Positions 25,618-34,712 of a stretch of DNA of 64,000 nt are shown one piece after another. Under the pieces are notes generated by a model. That model worked only from the letters and a program-made list of their open reading frames with translations, was not told the DNA's origin and ran no database searches. The position numbers were made by a program, and so were the translations under genes. How positions within the stretch are numbered: the stretch's first letter is position 1; every line of letters starts with the position of its first letter. This DNA comes from Bacillota bacterium (GTDB taxonomy: Bacteria > Bacillota > UBA4882 > UBA8346): the NCBI GenBank assembly GCA_023429995.1, contig JAEZCE010000016.1, forward strand, positions 62,001 through 126,000, in the 5' to 3' direction.

Positions 25618-26886
25618 ATGAAAAAAGTTAGATTGTCGGTTATTGGGTTGCTTTTGGTGACGCTGGTTGCGACGAGCCTATCCGTAAATGCCGCCCCTAA
25701 AGTCACCTTAAAGTTTTGGCACTTATGGACCACTCCCGCTGAAACCAACAAAGTTGCCATCGACCAGGTACTTTCCAAATTCAGCAAGGTTTATCCCAAT
25801 ATTAAGGTAGAAGTTGACGCCGTAGAGAATGAAACCTATAAGACCAAAATTAAAACCGCCATCGCTGCCAATGAAGCGCCCGATGTCTTCTTTACCTGGG
25901 GCGGCGGCTTTACCCAACCTTTTGTCGATGCCGGCAAACTGCTGGATTTAACCCCTTATTTAAAAGACGGCACCAGGAATCGCTTAGTAGGGGGCGCTTT
26001 ACAAAATCAGACCTATAATGGGAAAGTATATTCAATGCCTTTCTCGGTATGGGCCGGTGTTCTTTTCTGCAATCAGGAGCTTTTTACCAAATATAATGTG
26101 AAGATTCCCGAAACTTTCGACCAAATGATCGCTGCGGTCAAAGTATTTAAGGCCAAAGGAATTACCCCGGTTGAAGTGGGAGAAAAAGACCGCTGGCCGG
26201 GAATGTTCTATCAAAATATCTTAGCGATCCGCACCGCCGGTTCCAAATTATGCAATGACGCTTTGGCCAAAAAGGCCAGTTTCAATCAACCGGCCTTCGT
26301 GCAATCCGCCGCTCTTTTGGAACAGATGGTGAAAGCGGGGGCTTTTGACGGCGGCTGCCTGGGGATTACCCGGGATGAATCCGAAGCCAATTTCCGGATG
26401 GGAAGAGCGGCGATGTACTACAATGGCAGCTGGGTTGGAGGTTCCTTGAATGAAAAAGAGGCTCCGGCCGTGGTCGGCAAAATTGTCGTCAAAAACTTCC
26501 CGGCGCTTACCGGCGGCAAAGGGGAAGCCAATGGCTTCCTGGGCGGCGCAGTTGATGCTTTCGCAGTCAGCGCCGATACCAAATATCCGAAAGAAGCCGC
26601 CCTGTTAGCCAAATTCGTCGCCGAGCAACAGGCTACGATTGGTTATCAACTGGGCGCATTATTACCGGCCTGGAAAGTAAAAGCCGATGAGTCCAAACTT
26701 CCGGCCTTAACCGTTCAGATTTCCAAGTTGGTGAAGACATCCACCGGTTTTGTGCTGGCCTGGGATACTTTCCTGAGCGGCGCCGATGCAGATACCCACT
26801 TGAACCTGGTCCAGGAAATTTTCGCCGGCCAGGTTACACCTGAAAAATTTGCCAGCGAAATGCAAAGATTGAATGAGAAGAAATAA
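25618..26886 (+). CDS. Sugar ABC transporter substrate-binding protein (MalE-like)
   Basis: A 422-residue family 1 solute-binding protein. Residues 1-25 form a signal peptide cleaved near SLSVNA-AP, with no lipobox cysteine. Hallmarks: VTLKFWHLWTTP at the mature start, ANEAPDVFFTWGGGFTQPFVDAGK, and GRAAMYYNGSWVGG. The start at 25618 follows GAGGAGGAG. It serves the permeases at 27126 and 28030, from which it is separated by two strong hairpins. The GH94 phosphorylase downstream suggests a beta-linked gluco-oligosaccharide as ligand, an inference from context. Confidence 0.9.
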   Translation: MKKVRLSVIGLLLVTLVATSLSVNAAPKVTLKFWHLWTTPAETNKVAIDQVLSKFSKVYPNIKVEVDAVENETYKTKIKTAIAANEAPDVFFTWGGGFTQPFVDAGKLLDLTPYLKDGTRNRLVGGALQNQTYNGKVYSMPFSVWAGVLFCNQELFTKYNVKIPETFDQMIAAVKVFKAKGITPVEVGEKDRWPGMFYQNILAIRTAGSKLCNDALAKKASFNQPAFVQSAALLEQMVKAGAFDGGCLGITRDESEANFRMGRAAMYYNGSWVGGSLNEKEAPAVVGKIVVKNFPALTGGKGEANGFLGGAVDAFAVSADTKYPKEAALLAKFVAEQQATIGYQLGALLPAWKVKADESKLPALTVQISKLVKTSTGFVLAWDTFLSGADADTHLNLVQEIFAGQVTPEKFASEMQRLNEKK

Positions 26887-26932
26887 GAAACGTTAGAGAT
26901 AATTTAAAATAAATATTTTGAATGCCCAACTT

Positions 26933-27025
26933 CAACTCACCCCCTGAGATCAATTTAGCTTATAGTTACTCTTGAGCCATCCCCCTCTCTACCGAAGTAG
27001 AGAGGGGGACTGAGGGGGTGAGTTG
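26933..27025 (+). repeat. Nested perfect inverted repeats after binding-protein gene
   Basis: An outer 13-base arm (CAACTCACCCCCT, 26933-26945; complement at 27013-27025) encloses an inner 12-base perfect hairpin (CCCCCTCTCTAC, loop CGAA, GTAGAGAGGGGG, 26981-27008). The style resembles dispersed palindromic units common in bacteria. A distantly similar hairpin lies at 38110-38130. Confidence 0.7.
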
Positions 27026-27076
27026 CTTATAGACAACTTGAATTTATGTTATAAGAATTCCCATACAACTTACTAC

Positions 27077-27108
27077 ATAGTGGTTAAGGAGACTTCCTTA
27101 ACCACTAT
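27077..27108 (+). terminator. 14-bp perfect hairpin upstream of permease genes
   Basis: ATAGTGGTTAAGGA and TCCTTAACCACTAT pair perfectly around the tetraloop GACT. No T-run follows; the ribosome binding site of the permease gene begins a few bases later (ATAGGAGATG). It probably tunes expression of the permeases relative to the binding protein. Confidence 0.6.
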
Positions 27109-27125
27109 TTATAGGAGATGATTTC

Positions 27126-28016
27126 TTGGATAAAGTTTTGGGAGACAAAAAGGCCATCTGCATCTTTGTGTTGCCGGCTTTGATAATATTCGCCGCCATT
27201 GTATTATTGCCGATCTTGATCTCGGCTTATTACAGCGTATTGAAATGGGACGGGATCGGCAGGGGCATCTATATCGGATTGCAAAATTACCGGGATTTGT
27301 TTCAAAATGTCAACAACGACGGCTTCCCAAAGTCCGTGATCAATTCGTTTCTTTTAGCCGGTCTCTCGGTGTTTGTGCAATTGCCGCTATCCCTGTTTTT
27401 CGCATTGGTGTTGGCCCGGGGCATTAAAGGGGAGAATTTTTACCGCACCGTGTATTTCTTTCCGGTGATTATCTCCACGGTGGCCATCGGCCAGTTATGG
27501 CTGAAAATTTATCATCCGAATTACGGTTTGTTGAACACTTTTTTAGCTTCGGTGGGTTTGAAGGAGATGGCCCGGCAATGGCTGGGAAGTATGGATACCG
27601 CCCTGGGATCGGTGTTTGTGGCCTCGCTGTGGCAATATATCGGTTATCATATGTTATTACTCTATGCAGCCGCTAAATCGGTCCCCAAGGAAATATACGA
27701 AGCCGCCAAAATTGACGGAGCATCTTCCCTATCGTCGGCCTTCCGGGTAACCATCCCCCTGATCATGCCGATGATCAAAGTGTGCGTCACTTTTGCCATC
27801 ATCGGTTCCTTGAAATCCTTCGATTTAATTTACATTTTAACCAACGGCGGGCCCGTCCATGCCACGGAGATGCCCAGTACTTTGATGTTTAATTCCATCT
27901 TCCGCAAATACATGTATGGCTATGGCAGCGCCGTATCGGTATTGATCATCGCCGCTTGTTTGGTATTGACCGTTGGAATTCAAAAGTTTTTCAAAGCGGA
28001 ACAAGTAGAATATTAG
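27126..28016 (+). CDS. Sugar ABC transporter permease (MalF-like)
   Basis: A 296-residue permease with six membrane segments and the EAA loop IYEAAKIDGASSLSSAFRVT near residue 195. Translation begins at a TTG (27126) eight bases behind ATAGGAGA. It pairs with the MalG-like permease gene that starts 13 bases downstream. The operon has no ATPase gene, so a shared ATPase from elsewhere is likely. Confidence 0.9.
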   Translation: MDKVLGDKKAICIFVLPALIIFAAIVLLPILISAYYSVLKWDGIGRGIYIGLQNYRDLFQNVNNDGFPKSVINSFLLAGLSVFVQLPLSLFFALVLARGIKGENFYRTVYFFPVIISTVAIGQLWLKIYHPNYGLLNTFLASVGLKEMARQWLGSMDTALGSVFVASLWQYIGYHMLLLYAAAKSVPKEIYEAAKIDGASSLSSAFRVTIPLIMPMIKVCVTFAIIGSLKSFDLIYILTNGGPVHATEMPSTLMFNSIFRKYMYGYGSAVSVLIIAACLVLTVGIQKFFKAEQVEY

Positions 28017-28029
28017 GAAGCGAAGGTAC

Positions 28030-28911
28030 ATGAAGATGGCGGTTGAAAGGAAAACATTCACTCCGAAAAAGGCCCCCCAGGGAGAGACCAAGGAAAGAAG
28101 CGGCTTCCTGTTGAATTTGATTTTAGGACTCTTTACGGTGATTCAAATTTACCCTTTGATATGGTTGGTGTTCTTTTCATTAAAAAATAACGATGAAATC
28201 TTCGGCGCCAATATTTTAGGAATGCCCCGCTTTTGGCTATGGGGAAACTACACCCAGGCCATCACCCAGGGCAATGTGGGATTATATTTTTTCAACAGTG
28301 TCATCGTTACATTTATTACCATTGTCATTTCAGGAATCCTGGCGGCAATGGCCGCTTACGCCATTACCCGGATGCGCTGGAAGCTGAGCAAGGTGGTATT
28401 GGTCACTTTTCTACTGGGTTTGATGATCCCGATCCATTCGGCTCTTTTGCCGTTGTTTCTGATCTTGCGGAATCTCCATCTGCTCAACAGTTACCTGGCC
28501 CTGATCATTCCTTACGTGGCTTTTGCCTTACCGATGGCAATTTTCGTTTTTGCCGGTTTTCTGGAAACCATCCCGCGGGAGTTGGAAGAATCGGCCTGTC
28601 TGGATGGATGCAACATTTACCGCGCCTTTGCCAGGATCATTTTACCGTTGATTAAACCGGCCATTGCCACGGTTTCAATTTTCACCTACTTGTCGACCTG
28701 GAATGAACTGATGTTTGCGGTGGTATTTATTAATAACGAGCAATATAAAACCTTGACCGTAGGGATTATGTCGATGGTCGGCCGTTTCGTCACCAACTGG
28801 GGGCCTATCGGGGCCGGCTTGGTGGTGGGAACCCTGCCGACACTTCTGATTTACACTTTAATGAGCCGGCAGGTTCAAAACAGTCTGACCACGGGCGCTT
28901 TAAAAGGGTAA
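28030..28911 (+). CDS. Sugar ABC transporter permease (MalG-like)
   Basis: A 293-residue MalG-type permease: a polar N-terminus of about 30 residues, six membrane segments, the EAA-type loop ELEESACLDGCNIYRAFARI and the ending QNSLTTGALKG. It completes the importer with the binding protein at 25618 and the permease at 27126. A 62-base, strongly purine-rich stretch follows and leads into the GH94 gene, whose ribosome binding site lies inside it. Confidence 0.9.
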   Translation: MKMAVERKTFTPKKAPQGETKERSGFLLNLILGLFTVIQIYPLIWLVFFSLKNNDEIFGANILGMPRFWLWGNYTQAITQGNVGLYFFNSVIVTFITIVISGILAAMAAYAITRMRWKLSKVVLVTFLLGLMIPIHSALLPLFLILRNLHLLNSYLALIIPYVAFALPMAIFVFAGFLETIPRELEESACLDGCNIYRAFARIILPLIKPAIATVSIFTYLSTWNELMFAVVFINNEQYKTLTVGIMSMVGRFVTNWGPIGAGLVVGTLPTLLIYTLMSRQVQNSLTTGALKG

Positions 28912-28976
28912 CGCCTCAGACAAACGAGGGCCGGAGAGGGAAAGGGAGAGAGAGGAAGAGAAAGGAAGAGGCAGTG

Positions 28977-31751
28977 ATGAAACCACCGGAGATGAAAAAA
29001 CAATTTGCTTGGAATTTTGTCAATGAAAAAGCGGAATTTTTTTTGGATAATCCCGATGAGACCAGTTATCTATATTTTCCGCTGGTCAATGAGGCGGGAA
29101 TGATTTCGGTGGTGACACCGTTGTTGCATGGCGATGCCAAGTTGAGCCAGAATACTTTTTTGTTAGCCCCGGTTTCAGCCGAGGATTTGCATAATTCGCG
29201 GGCGGCCCGTAATTTCTGGGTTTATATCGAAGGCAAGGGGGCCTGGTCGGCCACGGGAAATTCAGCCCGTCAAATTGCCGAGAGTGGCGGACCCAAGGGA
29301 GATCAGGTTAAAATGGAGGGGGGGTTTTTGTGGCAAAAAATTTACCGGGAAAATCCCGCTTTGGGAATTGCCTCCGAAATCACCAGTTTCGTGCCAACCG
29401 GATCTGACACCGTCGAATGGATGCGAGTCCGGTTAAGGAATTTATCCGCCGGTCCGATAAGGATTACACCGACGGCGGCAGTCCCGCTTTACGGCCGTTC
29501 CGCCGACAACCTGCGGGATCACCGCCATGTGACTTCTTTGTTGCACCGGATCTTTACGATGCCTTACGGTATCGTGGTTCAACCTACCTTTTGTTTTGAT
29601 GAACGGGGCCACCGGGAGAACCATCTCGCCTACGGGGTGGTGGGGGCCGACGGAGATGGCAGGCCGCCGGCGGGCTTTTTCCCCATCCTGGAAGATTTCA
29701 TCGGCGAGGGCGGTAATTTGGAATGGCCGGAAGCGGTTGTCAACCGGCTCAAAGACTCGACCCCAGCCGGGGAAAGGCTGGAAGGTTATGAAGCCGTCGG
29801 CGCTTTGCGGTTTCCCGAGGTGGTTTTGGGGCCGGCGGAGAGCAAGTCTTACATTGTGGCTTTGGGGATTAAGGATTCCCGGGCGGCCATGGAAGAATTG
29901 GCCAAATTCTGTAATGATGAGGCTTTTGAAAAATTATGGGCCCAAAACCGGACCGATTGGGAAAACCGCCTGGCCGGACTGGCTTTTACGACCGGGGAGA
30001 GCGATTTTAACCACTGGCTGAAATGGGTTAATTTACAGCCGGTATTGCGGAGAATATGCGGCTGCTCGTTTCTTCCCCATCATGATTATGGACGGGGCGG
30101 CCGGGGTTGGAGGGATCTTTGGCAGGATTGCCTGGCGCTGCTGGTGAACGACCCTTTCGAAGTCAAAGATATCCTGTGGAATAATTTCGCCGGGGTCCGC
30201 ATTGACGGCAGCAATGCCACAATCATCGGCGCAAAGCCCGGCGAATTTATCGCCGACCGCAACAATATCAGCCGTACCTGGATGGATCACGGCGTTTGGC
30301 CTTTTCTCACCACCGAGCTGTATCTCAACCAAAGCGGTGATTTCGAATTTTTGCTTCTTACGCAAAGATATTTTAAGGACCGTCAATTAAGACGGGCTAC
30401 CGCTCTGGATCAATCGTGGAGCCCGGAGAAGGGCAACGACCTGAGAGGCCAAAACGGCGAAATTTATCAGGGAACCATCCTGGAACATCTTTTATTGGAA
30501 TTGGTCACGCAATTCTTTAACGTGGGTGAGCATAACCATATCAGGCTGGAAGGCGCCGACTGGAACGACGCCTTGGATATGGCGGCCGAAAAAGGAGAAA
30601 GCGTGGCCTTTAGTGCCTTATACTGCTATTGTTTGGAAGGGTTCGGCAAGCTGCTGCGAATCTTGCCGGAAAAATTAGGCGTCAGGCAAGCGGAATTGGC
30701 TCAAGAAATCATAATACTGCTGGATTCCCTGAATCAACCCATCGATTACCACTCGGCCGCGGCGAAACATCAATTGTTGAATAGCTTCTTTGACAAGTGC
30801 GGTTCCCTCCTTTCAGGCCGAACGGAGGCGGTCGATCTGATCCAAGTGGCGGATGATTTGCAACGGAAAGCCGAGTGGCTGAAAAATCACATCCGCCAAA
30901 GGGAATGGATCCGCGATCAGGCGGGATTTCAGTGGTTTAACGGCTATTATAACAATGATGGCCAGAGAGTTGAGGGGGACCACCCCGCCGGGGTCCGGAT
31001 GACTCTGACCGGTCAGGTTTTTACCATCATGGGCGGGATTGCCACCAAGAATCAAATGGAGGAAATCGTCAAAAGCGTGGAGCATTATTTATGGGATCCC
31101 GGTTTGGGCGGTTACCGGTTGAATACCGACTTTGGCGGTATCCAGCTCAATTTGGGAAGGGCCTTTAGTTTCGCATTCGGCCACAAGGAAAACGGCGCCG
31201 TCTTCAGCCACATGGCGACCATGTATGCCAATGCCTTATATAAGCAGGGCCTTGTCAAAGAGGGGTATAAGGTATTGCAATCCCTTTATGATTTGAGCCG
31301 TAATTTTGAAAAGAGCCGGATTTATCCGGGACTTCCCGAATATTTCAACAACAGGGGCAGAGGGATGTATCATTATCTGACCGGTTCCGCCAGTTGGTTT
31401 TTATTGACCATGCTTTGTGAGGTCTATGGGGTCAAGGGAGAATGGGGCAATTTAAAACTCCAACCGAAGCTGTTGGCGGAACAGTTTGACAGCTCGGGCC
31501 GTTGTCAAGTGGTCGCCTCTTTTCGCGGGAAACGACTGGAGATAGCGTATCATAATCCGAAGCATCGGCAGTTTGGCGAATACAAAATTACCAAAGTCCT
31601 GCTGGACGGGATGGAAGTTCCATCACTTCCGACGGAGAAAGAAGAAACAGCTTATCTGCTCGACGGAGATTTTATTAAAAGCCAAAACGCCGGCTTTCAT
31701 CATATTCAAGTTGAATTGGGCCCAAACTATGACAGGGAGGGAAACGGATGA
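28977..31751 (+). CDS. GH94 family glycoside phosphorylase
   Basis: A 924-residue cytoplasmic protein of the cellobiose/chitobiose phosphorylase family (GH94, formerly GT36). An N-terminal beta-sandwich (residues 1-300) precedes an (alpha/alpha)6 catalytic barrel containing RGWRDLWQDCLALL, the WMDHGVWPF segment and GADWNDALDM near residue 526; the aspartate of W-N-D is the general acid in this family. It would split a beta-glucoside with phosphate to give glucose-1-phosphate, saving ATP. Length and layout are close to laminaribiose-type phosphorylases, but cellobiose or beta-1,2-glucan substrates are also possible. Start chosen at the ATG at 28977 behind AAGGAAGAGG; a GTG at 28974 is adjacent. 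Confidence 0.87.
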   Translation: MKPPEMKKQFAWNFVNEKAEFFLDNPDETSYLYFPLVNEAGMISVVTPLLHGDAKLSQNTFLLAPVSAEDLHNSRAARNFWVYIEGKGAWSATGNSARQIAESGGPKGDQVKMEGGFLWQKIYRENPALGIASEITSFVPTGSDTVEWMRVRLRNLSAGPIRITPTAAVPLYGRSADNLRDHRHVTSLLHRIFTMPYGIVVQPTFCFDERGHRENHLAYGVVGADGDGRPPAGFFPILEDFIGEGGNLEWPEAVVNRLKDSTPAGERLEGYEAVGALRFPEVVLGPAESKSYIVALGIKDSRAAMEELAKFCNDEAFEKLWAQNRTDWENRLAGLAFTTGESDFNHWLKWVNLQPVLRRICGCSFLPHHDYGRGGRGWRDLWQDCLALLVNDPFEVKDILWNNFAGVRIDGSNATIIGAKPGEFIADRNNISRTWMDHGVWPFLTTELYLNQSGDFEFLLLTQRYFKDRQLRRATALDQSWSPEKGNDLRGQNGEIYQGTILEHLLLELVTQFFNVGEHNHIRLEGADWNDALDMAAEKGESVAFSALYCYCLEGFGKLLRILPEKLGVRQAELAQEIIILLDSLNQPIDYHSAAAKHQLLNSFFDKCGSLLSGRTEAVDLIQVADDLQRKAEWLKNHIRQREWIRDQAGFQWFNGYYNNDGQRVEGDHPAGVRMTLTGQVFTIMGGIATKNQMEEIVKSVEHYLWDPGLGGYRLNTDFGGIQLNLGRAFSFAFGHKENGAVFSHMATMYANALYKQGLVKEGYKVLQSLYDLSRNFEKSRIYPGLPEYFNNRGRGMYHYLTGSASWFLLTMLCEVYGVKGEWGNLKLQPKLLAEQFDSSGRCQVVASFRGKRLEIAYHNPKHRQFGEYKITKVLLDGMEVPSLPTEKEETAYLLDGDFIKSQNAGFHHIQVELGPNYDREGNG

Positions 31752-32200
31752 TGGATCATCATTTATTGGAAATTCTTCAATATACCGGGGCAGGATATCG
31801 GCCGGTCATCGATTATGAATCCTGGCGGGTGGCGGTTTTAAATTTCATTGATGAATTGCTGCCGCAGAATATCACCAGGATGCAGAAACACCGGGAAAGC
31901 GATGAGGTTTTTGTTTTATTGAGAGGGCAGTGTCTCTTATACATTGGCGAGGGTGAAAGTGATGGTGAGGGGAAAGAAGCAATCACTTGCATCAAAGCCC
32001 AAAAAATGGCCCCCCTTGCAATTTATAATATCAAAAAGGATACCTGGCACACCCATACATTAAGCAAAGACGCCATGGTTCTCATCGTGGAAAACCGGGA
32101 TACAACGGATCAAAATTCACCCCAGATGGTCCTTACTCAAAATCAGCGGATGGATTTGATCCGTCTGGCCAGGGAGCAGGGATTCCCAGAGGACATCTAA
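31748..32200 (+). CDS. Cupin-fold protein (WbuC-like)
   Basis: A 150-residue single-domain cupin. Metal-binding pattern: MQKHRESDEVFVLLRGQ (H, E) and TWHTHTLSKDAMVLIVE (H). The overall pattern resembles the WbuC/cupin group that binds sugar-like ligands; function unproven. It overlaps the phosphorylase gene by 4 bases (ATGA), so it is translationally coupled and probably handles the same sugar, for example as an epimerase or mutarotase-like accessory. Its stop lies 14 bases from the end of the convergent glycosyltransferase gene. Confidence 0.75.
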   Translation: MMDHHLLEILQYTGAGYRPVIDYESWRVAVLNFIDELLPQNITRMQKHRESDEVFVLLRGQCLLYIGEGESDGEGKEAITCIKAQKMAPLAIYNIKKDTWHTHTLSKDAMVLIVENRDTTDQNSPQMVLTQNQRMDLIRLAREQGFPEDI

Positions 32201-32214
32201 ACTTAAAATACGAT

Positions 32215-33861
32215 TTAGGGGCCCTTTTCCACCGGTTGATTGGTAATTAAATACCCCGAACCGAAATGGGAGAATTGGTAATAGGGAACATGGTGTTGTT
32301 TCAGGTATTGGAGGGATGTTTCCTTTACAAATGCAAATACCCGTCCCTGCCCTTGCCTACTTTTCTGAGGTTGAAAATAGGACGCCAACTTGGAATCCTG
32401 TCTGATAAAAAGGATTCGGCGCCGGGTGTAAAAGGGAGTTGAAAAACTGTCGTCGATGGCGTCAATCACTTGATCCTGCCGGGTAAGATAGGGCCTTAGC
32501 TCGGCCGCCAGATATTTCACAGGTTTACCGTTTTCAACGATGGGGACCAGTAAAAGGATGAATAAAGCCCATAAAAGGTAATATCCAAAAAATGTGACGT
32601 TAAAAAAGGGTTCGTAACCATGATTGGTTTTTCGCCAAAACCAGATCAAAATGACTCCCATGATTAAACTCAACGGCAACAGGTACAGCACCCAGATGGT
32701 GTTCTGATACCCCTGGGGCAGTGCGCTGCGATGGATGGCAATCAGGGTAACCACACCCAAAACGATCAACAGTTCAATGATAATTCCCCACCAGGGATTG
32801 GCCTTCAGCCCGGAACCGGATAAAAGCCCTTCCCACCAATGGGCCATCAACAGGGCCACCGGCAGGAATAAAGGGAGGGTATAGCCGGGTAGTTTGGTTT
32901 GGGCAATGGTAAAGAAGGCGAACGTAATCACGGCCCAGGATAAGGTGAAAAAAATAGCCGTCTCCGACCAACGCTTCACGGCAAGCTTTAAGGAACCGGG
33001 AATAAAGGCGCTCCAAGGCATAAAGCCGATGAATAATAAAACGATGTAATAAAAATTGTAGTACCATCCGCCCCCATGTTTCTCAATGGGCTGGGTGAAA
33101 CGTTTGAACATGTGATACCCGAAATGGCTCTGGATGAAGTCCATTCCATAGCGAAATCCCATGGATAAGTACCAGGGCAGACAGATGGCTGCGGCAATGG
33201 CGAAACCTCCGAGCAAATACCAATTCCACAGAGAGCGTCCGGAAGCCTTTTTTTGAAGAGTCAGAAAGAACCAAAAGGCAAGACCGGTGGCGCCCGTAAT
33301 CACTAAGGATACCGGCCCTTTGGCCAGAATGCCGAGGCCGAGAGGAATGCCCATCCATACTAAAAAAAGGGGTTTGTTTTCCACCATGCTTTGATAGAAA
33401 AAATAGAGCGTCAGCCCGATCAGAAAAGTCAAAGTCGTATCAATCAGGGCCATCTGCGATTCAATAAAAAACAGGAAACCGGTACCCAGCATTAAAGCTG
33501 CAATGATGCCGGTTTTTTTATTAAAGAGCTTTTTGCCGAATAAATAGGCTAATATCAGGCAGAGAAAAGCGAAAATGGTGGAAGGGATCCGGGAGGTGAA
33601 TTCATTCAGGCCGAATCCTTTATAGAAAGCCGCGGTAATCCAAAAGTTAAGGGGGGGTTTGTCATAGCGGGGGGCATAGTTAAAATAGGTCCCCACCGGA
33701 TCGTGGCGTAAAATCATCTGCCGGGAAATTTCCGTATAGACGCTTTCATCTTCATCCCATAAACTCGGTGTTCCCAGATAAAACAGGAATAAGGGGATAA
33801 ATAACATGACCATCATGAAAAGGATTTTTTTGGTCGGTAATTTTTCCATTAAAGAAATCAT
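32215..33861 (-). CDS. Glycosyltransferase family 39/83 membrane protein (ArnT-like)
   Basis: A 548-residue integral membrane protein with about eleven hydrophobic segments. The first extracytoplasmic loop carries the DE motif SLWDEDESVYTE near residues 34-45, followed by RYDKPPLNFWI; both are hallmarks of lipid-linked glycosyltransferases of the PMT/ArnT group. They transfer a sugar from a polyprenyl-phosphate donor to a protein or to lipid A on the outer face of the inner membrane. In a diderm the lipid A role is attractive, but this gene is 11 kb away from the lipid A block. The start follows GGAGGTTACCG. Confidence 0.85.
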   Translation of the reverse strand: MISLMEKLPTKKILFMMVMLFIPLFLFYLGTPSLWDEDESVYTEISRQMILRHDPVGTYFNYAPRYDKPPLNFWITAAFYKGFGLNEFTSRIPSTIFAFLCLILAYLFGKKLFNKKTGIIAALMLGTGFLFFIESQMALIDTTLTFLIGLTLYFFYQSMVENKPLFLVWMGIPLGLGILAKGPVSLVITGATGLAFWFFLTLQKKASGRSLWNWYLLGGFAIAAAICLPWYLSMGFRYGMDFIQSHFGYHMFKRFTQPIEKHGGGWYYNFYYIVLLFIGFMPWSAFIPGSLKLAVKRWSETAIFFTLSWAVITFAFFTIAQTKLPGYTLPLFLPVALLMAHWWEGLLSGSGLKANPWWGIIIELLIVLGVVTLIAIHRSALPQGYQNTIWVLYLLPLSLIMGVILIWFWRKTNHGYEPFFNVTFFGYYLLWALFILLLVPIVENGKPVKYLAAELRPYLTRQDQVIDAIDDSFSTPFYTRRRILFIRQDSKLASYFQPQKSRQGQGRVFAFVKETSLQYLKQHHVPYYQFSHFGSGYLITNQPVEKGP

Positions 33862-33893
33862 CGGTAACCTCCAAACAATTGTCGCACGAAAGG

Positions 33894-33909
33894 GGCTGTC
33901 CCAAAAGTA
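33894..33909. repeat. Solitary terminal repeat of the MITE-like family
   Basis: GGCTGTCCCAAAAGTA is identical, over all 16 bases, to the inverted right end of MITE copy B (52012-52027). No partner end was found nearby, so this looks like a remnant. It lies in the 63-base gap between two minus-strand genes. Confidence 0.55.
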
Positions 33910-33924
33910 ATTTCGTGAATCGAG

Positions 33925-34281
33925 CTATCGTGAAGAACGAAGGAATAACCAGTTAATGATGAAAAATGCCAAAAAAATTAAGGCTAGGGGTAAAGCCAGA
34001 ACGATCACGACCAAAAAAACGGCGCCCAATAAAAGCTTCAGCAAAAGACTTCCTTTGCCCGAACCAAAATTGAATTGTCGAACAAACACACGGGGACGCG
34101 GATTGGATTCATTCCCAGCAGGATGGTCATAGTCTTTACCGTTTTGATCCTGTTCAATCGTTAATCCTTGAAAGTTTTCCCGTTCGCCGGGGGATAACAC
34201 CGTGACTTCCGGATGGCGTCGGCAATTGTTACAAATATCCTCTCCGGGCTTTGTTTCTGCGCCGCAATGTATACAAGACAT
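33925..34281 (-). CDS. Zinc-ribbon membrane protein
   Basis: A 118-residue protein with an N-terminal zinc ribbon (CIHCGAETKPGEDICNNC, residues 3-20), a polar linker of about 60 residues, and a C-terminal hydrophobic stretch (LLLKLLLGAVFLVVIVLALP and following) that forms one or two membrane helices ending in LRSSR. Zinc-ribbon tail-anchored proteins of this size are common in Firmicutes; function is not known. The start follows AAAGAGGG. It lies upstream of, and on the same strand as, the ArnT-like gene, separated by a MITE-end remnant. Confidence 0.75.
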   Translation of the reverse strand: MSCIHCGAETKPGEDICNNCRRHPEVTVLSPGERENFQGLTIEQDQNGKDYDHPAGNESNPRPRVFVRQFNFGSGKGSLLLKLLLGAVFLVVIVLALPLALIFLAFFIINWLFLRSSR

Positions 34282-34712
34282 ATAAAATCCCTCTTTCTTA
34301 TTGTAGGCCGTTTATTTGTTTACGAATACCATAAATAAATTATAGAAGAAAAAGTATACCAAGCAAAGTTAAATTTGATAGATTCAAGAGCAACTATGAA
34401 GATAAACGCTGGATTAGCCCTAAAGTTTCACGATAATAAAGGATGAATTGAATTTTTTTATAAATTGTGTCATTGGATTGACTCAAAGACTGTATCAAAC
34501 GGGAGAGGTTTTAAAAAGTGATATTATTCCCGCATTAAGTTTTAGAAACAGCGGGGTCCAAAAAAAAGTATTTTTCGCCAGGAGATACCGATTAAATAGC
34601 GAAAATAACTTTCCAAATTGTCGATTTCCGATGAATATCGATTTTATAGACGGGGAAGAGAACGTTATGTTTATGGAGGTCGTAATAGAAGTATGAGAAC
34701 GGGTGAGGATGC
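34282..34712. other. Gene-free stretch before ECF sigma operon
   Basis: 431 AT-rich bases between the divergent zinc-ribbon and sigma-factor genes. An 82-codon frame at 34448-34696 has a passable ribosome binding site but a composition unlike a protein, so it is not called. An autoregulated promoter of the ECF operon is expected here; I could not identify its motif. Confidence 0.5.

Noticed and set aside
34448..34696. 82-codon open frame before the ECF sigma gene
   Set aside because: A weak AAAGGATG site is present, but the translation has no recognisable fold or family and reads like AT-rich non-coding DNA.
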